DNA from: Nanobdellota archaeon
Lineage (GTDB): Archaea > Thermoproteota > Nitrososphaeria > Nitrososphaerales > Nitrosopumilaceae
Reading direction: 5' to 3'
NCBI GenBank assembly: GCA_012030815.1
Contig: JAAUVF010000019.1
Coordinates: 1-10,203 of the forward strand
DNA: 10,203 nucleotides
The translations under genes and the position numbers were made by a program. Positions within the stretch are counted from its first letter, which is position 1. Each line of letters opens with the position of its first letter. Below are positions 5,493 through 10,203 of the stretch, in pieces. The notes under the pieces were generated by a model. The model worked only from the letters and a program-made list of their open reading frames with translations, was not told the origin of the DNA and made no database searches.

Positions 5493-6955
5493 TCAAGGAG
5501 TAATAATGCCAGCCTTAACTAAAAACTGGATTCCTTGAACAAATGAATTATCATCTATTTTACCATCAGCCCACCAACCAGCATTATTTTTAATCCAAGT
5601 TGGGATTTCAGATTTAGTTTCTACATTATTTGACACCTCAGAGGTTAATTCAAAATCAAATTTTTGAAATAATGGACTATCAAAGTTTGTCTGTCCCTTT
5701 CCCAATAATACTATCTGCACAGAGTATTTTCCAGCCATGGGCGCATCTAAAATTTGAGTATCCACGCCAGTAGGCAATGCAATTCCCATCAACTGCATGT
5801 TTCCACCAGTGTTTGCAGTCTCCTTGCCAGTTGGATCCTTTATGCCGTACCCATATCGTATATCATTTGAGAGATTTCCTGCGGAATCAAAAAATGCAAT
5901 TGAAAAGAGCAAGCCGTTAGTACTAGAATATCTAGAATCATAAGATGCAATTGCCTTGATTCCATTATCAAAGAATAGTTCTTGTGATTTTACCGATGAT
6001 TGAGATTCAGGTGTAATTACAACTTGCATGTTTTGAATCATAACTTTTGTAGTTTTTTTAACTCATCATTGTCAATTATAAAATGAAGTATGTTATTGTT
6101 TTTGTCAGAATATTTGTCATAGTGTAAAACTTTTGGTGAAACCAAAATACCGTTAACTTTACCGTAAAAGCTATTTACATTTTCAAATGGCAGAAAATTT
6201 TTTGGTATTTCAAAATAATTTTTTACAGAATCTACATGAGATATATGATTCCAATCAAATGGCATTTCAAATGTAATAGATTTTGAAGATTGATCAAACT
6301 GTAACTTTGTTAATGGTCCTTGAAAATTCTTTGCAGAGATAGTATATTCAGTACCAGATGACTCTATCTGAAACTGTTGTTCATTTGGGATTACAACAAT
6401 TGTTTCAAATAAAATATCTTGAGTAGTCTGTGTTTTTGGATTTTTTGCCCCAATTATCTCAGTCTTTACAGTGTATTCACCGCTATTAACAAAAACTGGT
6501 CCAGAAATTAGAGGAATGCTTGAAGGAGTAGAAGAAAGGGCACCGGGAACAATAGGATCAACGTCACCGTAATATTTTGTGCATTTCCATAGCTCTTCTT
6601 GTGTGCAGTTTGCCTTTGGCTGTATTTTTACAACTAGTTCACCATCCTTATCAAAGAACATTTGATTTGCAACTCTTTGGTCGCCATAAAATATTTGAAC
6701 TCGATAGCTGACGTTTTCAATATTTACATTAGACTGTACATCAAAGAATCGAATTTTTAGATTCACATCAGAGTACTTTTCAGGCGTAAAATCTTCTGGA
6801 AATAATGTACTAGTGACAGTTACCTCGCCTGAACCAAAGCTGATTGGCGGTGCTTGCTCTCCACTATGATGCTGTGCATAAGAAAATTGAAAAGTAAAAC
6901 CAAGTGCCACTATTATGTAAAATAACCATAATTTTGACACCATATCATATAACAT
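5493..6955 (-). CDS. Secreted protein with C-terminal NAGWW module (about 487 residues), one frame break
   Basis: The frames 6955-6038 and 6041-5493 overlap by 4 nt. Read as given they are two genes, but the second would lack an export signal. Adding one A to the A4 run (T4 at 6045-6048) gives LQKVMIQNMQVVITPES, so one exported protein is much more likely. Residues about 5-27 form a signal peptide ending near SYAQ. The body is predicted beta-rich, with one Cys pair (CTQEELWKC). The C terminus is the module IPTWIKNNAGWWADGKIDD...FVQGIQFLVKAGI, which recurs in secreted thaumarchaeal proteins and may act in surface attachment or sorting (inference). The first possible ATG is 6955, but a TATA-like box at 6972-6978 places transcription near 6950, favouring the ATG at 6943. 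Role in the envelope is likely; molecular function unknown. Confidence 0.8.
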
Positions 6956-6971
6956 ATTATTTACAAAATAG

Positions 6972-6978
6972 GTATAAT
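6972..6978 (-). promoter_or_regulatory. TATA-like box for the NAGWW secreted protein
   Basis: ATTATAC on the minus strand, centred about 20 nt from the ATG at 6955 and about 32 nt from the ATG at 6943. Usual archaeal spacing puts the transcript start near 6950, so the ATG at 6943 fits better. Confidence 0.35.
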
Positions 6979-7049
6979 TTCAACTTTTCAACATAAAAAA
7001 CTGATACTATACAAGAAAAGGTTAGATAATTGCACGGCAAATACAATTA

Positions 7050-7160
7050 GTGAATACATCCCCATACTGGAATAAAAAAACATGTTCTGATTGTAAAAGA
7101 ATTAAATGCCAAACCGGGTGTAATTGTGATTGTCACCAGTTAAGAGACAGACCATACTAA
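7050..7160 (+). CDS. 36-residue Cys-rich microprotein
   Basis: GTG at 7050 to TAA at 7160. The product reads VNTSPYWNKKTCSDCKRIK, then CQTGCNCDCH and a short basic end. Six Cys and one His in about 18 residues (CxxC, Cx3C, CxCxCH) are far beyond chance in AT-rich DNA and imply metal binding, most likely zinc or iron. A TTAGATAA element sits about 25 nt upstream. It lies between two minus-strand secreted-protein genes with no partner on its own strand. There is no signal peptide, so it is probably cytoplasmic. Family not recognised with certainty. Confidence 0.6.
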   Translation: MNTSPYWNKKTCSDCKRIKCQTGCNCDCHQLRDRPY

Positions 7161-7190
7161 ACAAGACTCAACATTCAGAGTTGTAAAAGA

Positions 7191-8601
7191 TTAATGTGTA
7201 TATTCAAACAAATTTTCAATCAAAGATCCATCAGAATTCATGTGTCTTACATAAATAATTTGATCTGCATGTCCTATCCAAATTTGACTATCATCATCTA
7301 GATAGTACACATAGATGTGAATTCCACTGCCAATGTCGTCATGTGGTTCTCCAAATTTTTCAAAAATAGAATCAATGTCTTGTGTATCAAATGATAATTG
7401 CGTAAAAGCATCCAAAGTCAAAAGAGAGTCACAGTGGTTTTGTTCAGATATCCATACTCCACCATATTTTTGACATTTTGATTCAGGACTCATAATTTTA
7501 GTATCAATGTGTTCAACAAAATTTTCACCATCAGGAGTTCTGCACTGTCTTGGATATGATTCCATTATTGGATTTCCTGCAGATTCACATTCCTCAAAAC
7601 TGGTAATTGCCAACTCTGCAGTATTGCGTACTTCTTGTAGAACAGTAATCAAATCAGCGATTTGTGGAATCTTGTCTGCAGATTCAAACTCTATTTTTTT
7701 TGTTTTGCCATTATATGAAATTTCAATCCACTCTACTGGAGCATCAGCACATCCAGGGCAACCAATTTTATCAGGAAGTGAATTGAATTTTTTAAAGTCA
7801 ATCAAACCTACCAGTTCATCCCATTGTGCCTGAGAAAATTTAGTAACTTTGGTTTTCTCAGGAAGATCTAGCCATTCATCAGATACAAAATCATGACCAG
7901 TTTGAGAATAAACTATGTTTGTAGGAGTTATTGTAAACTCTTTAGCACAGTATCCAATGCAATGTCCAGCATTTGTTCCAGTAGTAATTGTTAATTTAGC
8001 AGGACCTTCAACTTCGGCCCATCCTCTTTGAAGCAATTTTATTTTTGTATCAGGCAAAACACATGCAGGACTAGAATTACTAGATTTTATTACAAGCAAA
8101 AATCATCTCTACAAACAGTATCATCGACTAAAACACCGGATTTGAACTGTTTTAGTGGAGAGTCTATGGTTGTTTTATTTGTGAAACAACCAATGTTGCC
8201 ACATAATCTGATGAGATAATGTTTTGTGTGCTAACAGGATATGGTTTTACATCAGATAACATAATAAAAACATCATCAAATGCTTGTGGTTCAACAAGGT
8301 CATGTAATCCAAGAGGGATAACATATTTGCCACGACTTTGTCCATCTTTTACTATACTAATTTCTGCAGATACTGTACCTTCCCAGATACATGTTACATC
8401 CAAAGGACATCTAGAGTCATCAAGAATGTTGAGTAATTTAATTTGAAAATCAGAATCAACATCTACAGTTTCACTTATCTTAAGATCAAATGCAGATGAA
8501 TCATCGCTAGCAAAAGCACTAGATTGTATAGTTAAGCACAGTGCAGTGATTACCATTAATGTAATTTTATTTCTTTTTTTAATTTGAAACATTTTTATCA
8601 T
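7191..8601 (-). CDS. Mosaic secreted protein (about 470 residues), two frame breaks
   Basis: Read as given, a 145-residue secreted protein stops at 8164 and a 302-residue frame begins at a TTG at 8099. Between them another frame encodes SPLKQFKSGVLVDDTVCRDD, a segment typical of thaumarchaeal exported proteins. Adding one A at the A4 run (T4 at 8173-8176) and one T at the T5 run (A5 at 8098-8102) links all three, giving SQIKTTIDSPLKQFKSG and RDDFLLVIKSSNSSPACV. Order: signal peptide (about 1-31, ending AFAS), a beta domain with SRCPLDVTCIWEG, the SPLKQFKSG/SPACV segment, a domain with GHCIGYC and GCPGCAD cysteines, the AGNPIMESYPRQC segment, CQKYGGVW, and a C-terminal BamE-like part (FGEPHDDIGSGIHIYVY). 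An upstream TTATAAT box fits a leaderless start at 8601 or 8592. It acts outside the membrane; function unknown. Two separate genes is the alternative, but the second would lack a signal. Confidence 0.72.
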
Positions 8602-8620
8602 TTTTCATTATTGGTGTAAG

Positions 8621-8627
8621 ATTATAA
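8621..8627 (-). promoter_or_regulatory. TATA-like box for the mosaic secreted protein
   Basis: TTATAAT on the minus strand, 23 nt from the ATG at 8601 and 32 nt from the ATG at 8592. It shares the string TTATAATC with the box before the gene at 1079. Confidence 0.4.
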
Positions 8628-8656
8628 CCTTTGATTAAAATCTAATTTAACAAAAG

Positions 8657-10203
8657 TTATTTTACAAATGGAATTATACTTCCAGTCTGCTGAATTTTAA
8701 TGCTGTTAATCTCATCAAGGGAATCAATGTCGTTAATCTTCATACTGCCATCCATTACAGTGTATAGAGAATCATTTATGTAAAATGATCTTGGCTGCAT
8801 GTACTGACTGCCATAGTTGTTTTGCCATTGATAGTGTACGATTTGCCCTTTCTCTTCAAATCCATCATTATCAACTCCGTACACGTAAAACCCATACCAC
8901 TGCTTGTCATAGTCATCACTAGCAATCTTGTTTTGCGGTTTTATTTCTGCCATGCTAGTCTTTATTGGAATTGAGATTATTCCCTTGCCCTTGTCAAGTA
9001 ATAGTGCCTTGTGACTATCTATTGCGTCTGAATACGTTCCAGGGCCGCCAATTAGTATAGTGTCAGTCTCCTTTGGATTGTTAAAATTCGATACATCAAA
9101 CATTGATATCTTTACTCCTTTTTGTTCAACTCCACCCCACTGGTTTTCTTTAGTGTCTCTACCAATCCAATAATGATGTTTTCATCGTATGGTTGCAAAT
9201 TAGTTTGAAAATCCAGGAATCTTTAGTTCACCAAGTATCTTTGGAGTATTTGTGGAAGATCAATTACAAAAAATGGATCAACTTGCTTAAATGTTACAAG
9301 ATATAGTTTGTCACCCATGAATCGTGCTGAGTATATTCGTTCTTCAGGTGCAATCTTTTCTAGCTTGCCTATAATTTTTAGCGAGTCGTCTAACACATAG
9401 ACGTTATTTGATAGAACAGTTTGGCGTGAGCTGTATGATTCGCTTGTTGTTGCAATTCTAAATAGTCCTGAATTCTCATCCATTGAAAATTGGTTCAGAG
9501 GATATCCAGGAACATCGTTATTTGCAACATAGTTTAGATTGCCATCATCAAGTGCAATCTTGTGAATAATTGTTCTTCTTGTGTCATTTTGGAATTTAGA
9601 ATCATAATCTGCAATTGCATCTTGGATCTTTGAGAATAGTTTGTCTTTGTCATCTTTTGACATTTGATTATAAGTGTCTTGTAAAATCTTTGATACTTGT
9701 CTCCACTTTTCTCTAGAGTCAAGTGTTGAATCGTTTTGAACTGATTTTATTTTATCTTGTGTATCTTTTGGTAATAATGGAACTATAACATCAAAGAATC
9801 TCTCTTTTTGTAATGAGTCATATTCAACTGGTGCAATGTTTTTTTCATATGTGATGTAGAGGTTTTCTTCAGATACGTAAATTGAATTTGAATACCCCAT
9901 CATAAAGGTCTCAGAATTTATCAAATCCCCTGAAACATTAACTGCTGTAACTGTATGAAAGTTGTAACCAGGCTCAGGATTTGGAAACCTATACACATCA
10001 GGGTATAGTATTGTATCTTCAGTCATTATTGTTGGAACTATAAGATTAGAGTAATCAATTCCACTTGAGGATAAAACATAGACTACATCTCCGATCATTC
10101 TAGAGTTGTAATAGTTGCCATCAACCTCATGTGTAGAGACTAGTTTTTGGATTTTCTTTATCAGATACATCAAGAATTGAGATAATTGTCTTAGAGTTGT
10201 AAA
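8657..10203 (-). CDS. Secreted beta-propeller domain protein, partial, four frame breaks
   Basis: This is the C-terminal part of a secreted beta-propeller protein; the start lies beyond the window. Repeated blades carry the DVSxxxNPK motif (ILDVSDKENPK, MFDVSNFNNPK) and phrases such as RIYSARFMGDKLYLVTF and IISILDV. A charged helical insert (residues rich in Lys, Asp, Gln, near KDTQDKIKSVQNDS) sits between blades. As given, frames 10173-9223 and 9103-8657 are separate. Repairs: one A at the A5 run (T5 at 10144-10148), giving NPKKLVSTHEV; one T at 9256-9257, giving VIDLSTNTPKILGELK; removal of one A at 9200-9201, giving FSNYLQPYDEN; one A at about 9166, giving IIIGIGRDTKENQWGG. The last three fall within about 95 bp. 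Such propellers act at the cell surface; ligand unknown. Every blade motif is kept across the breaks, which argues against decay. Confidence 0.88.

Noticed and set aside
7507..7833. 108-codon plus-strand frame opposite the mosaic secreted protein
   Set aside because: The minus-strand frame has conserved modules here; the plus frame does not resemble a protein family.
1..10203. CRISPR array, mobile element, tRNA or defence system
   Set aside because: No regularly spaced repeats, transposase or integrase motifs, cloverleaf-like segments or known defence domains were seen on either strand.

Overview
The window looks like a piece of a marine ammonia-oxidising archaeon (Nitrososphaerota/Thaumarchaeota, Nitrosopumilus-like). 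The support is the very AT-rich DNA, short intergenic gaps, TATA-like boxes placed about 23-28 nt before start codons (leaderless transcripts), and secreted-protein modules I associate with this group: a C-terminal NAGWW module, the SPLKQFKSG segment, the AGNPIMESYPRQC segment, and a secreted beta-propeller. The taxonomic call rests on remembered family resemblance, not on a search.

The dominant property of the window is frame damage. At least nine genes read cleanly only if one base is added or removed, usually inside a short run of identical bases. I count about 16 such sites, and about 14 of them are missing bases. On each side of every site the protein continues the same family. The best explanation is uncorrected sequencing or assembly indels rather than gene decay. 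I therefore annotate whole reconstructed genes and give the break positions.

Region 1-984 (minus strand) is a probable operon: a JAMM/MPN metalloprotease-like protein, then a two-helix membrane protein with a C-terminal zinc ribbon, then an unidentified gene leaving the window. Region 1079-3456 holds a small Cys-rich protein, a convergent 423-residue coiled-coil protein, an SRPBCC-fold protein and a small two-helix membrane protein. Region 3464-4696 holds a 28-residue microprotein, a second possibly SRPBCC-like protein, a stand-alone Lrp/AsnC effector domain with a 58-residue partner gene behind a good Shine-Dalgarno site, and a 28-residue CxxC microprotein. Region 4848-5365 is mscL (two breaks) followed after 4 nt by a 50-residue coiled-coil gene.

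Region 5493-10203 is mainly cell-envelope material on the minus strand: a secreted protein ending in a NAGWW module, a mosaic secreted protein built from several modules, and a secreted beta-propeller leaving the window. A 36-residue Cys-rich microprotein lies on the plus strand between the first two. No tRNA, rRNA, CRISPR array, insertion sequence or integrase was seen. Every stretch over about 150 bases is covered by a gene once the broken genes are joined. I find no convincing new multi-gene system. The most interesting points are the indel pattern, the set of microproteins with plausible leaderless promoters, and the small partner genes next to mscL, the Lrp-type protein and the JAMM protein.
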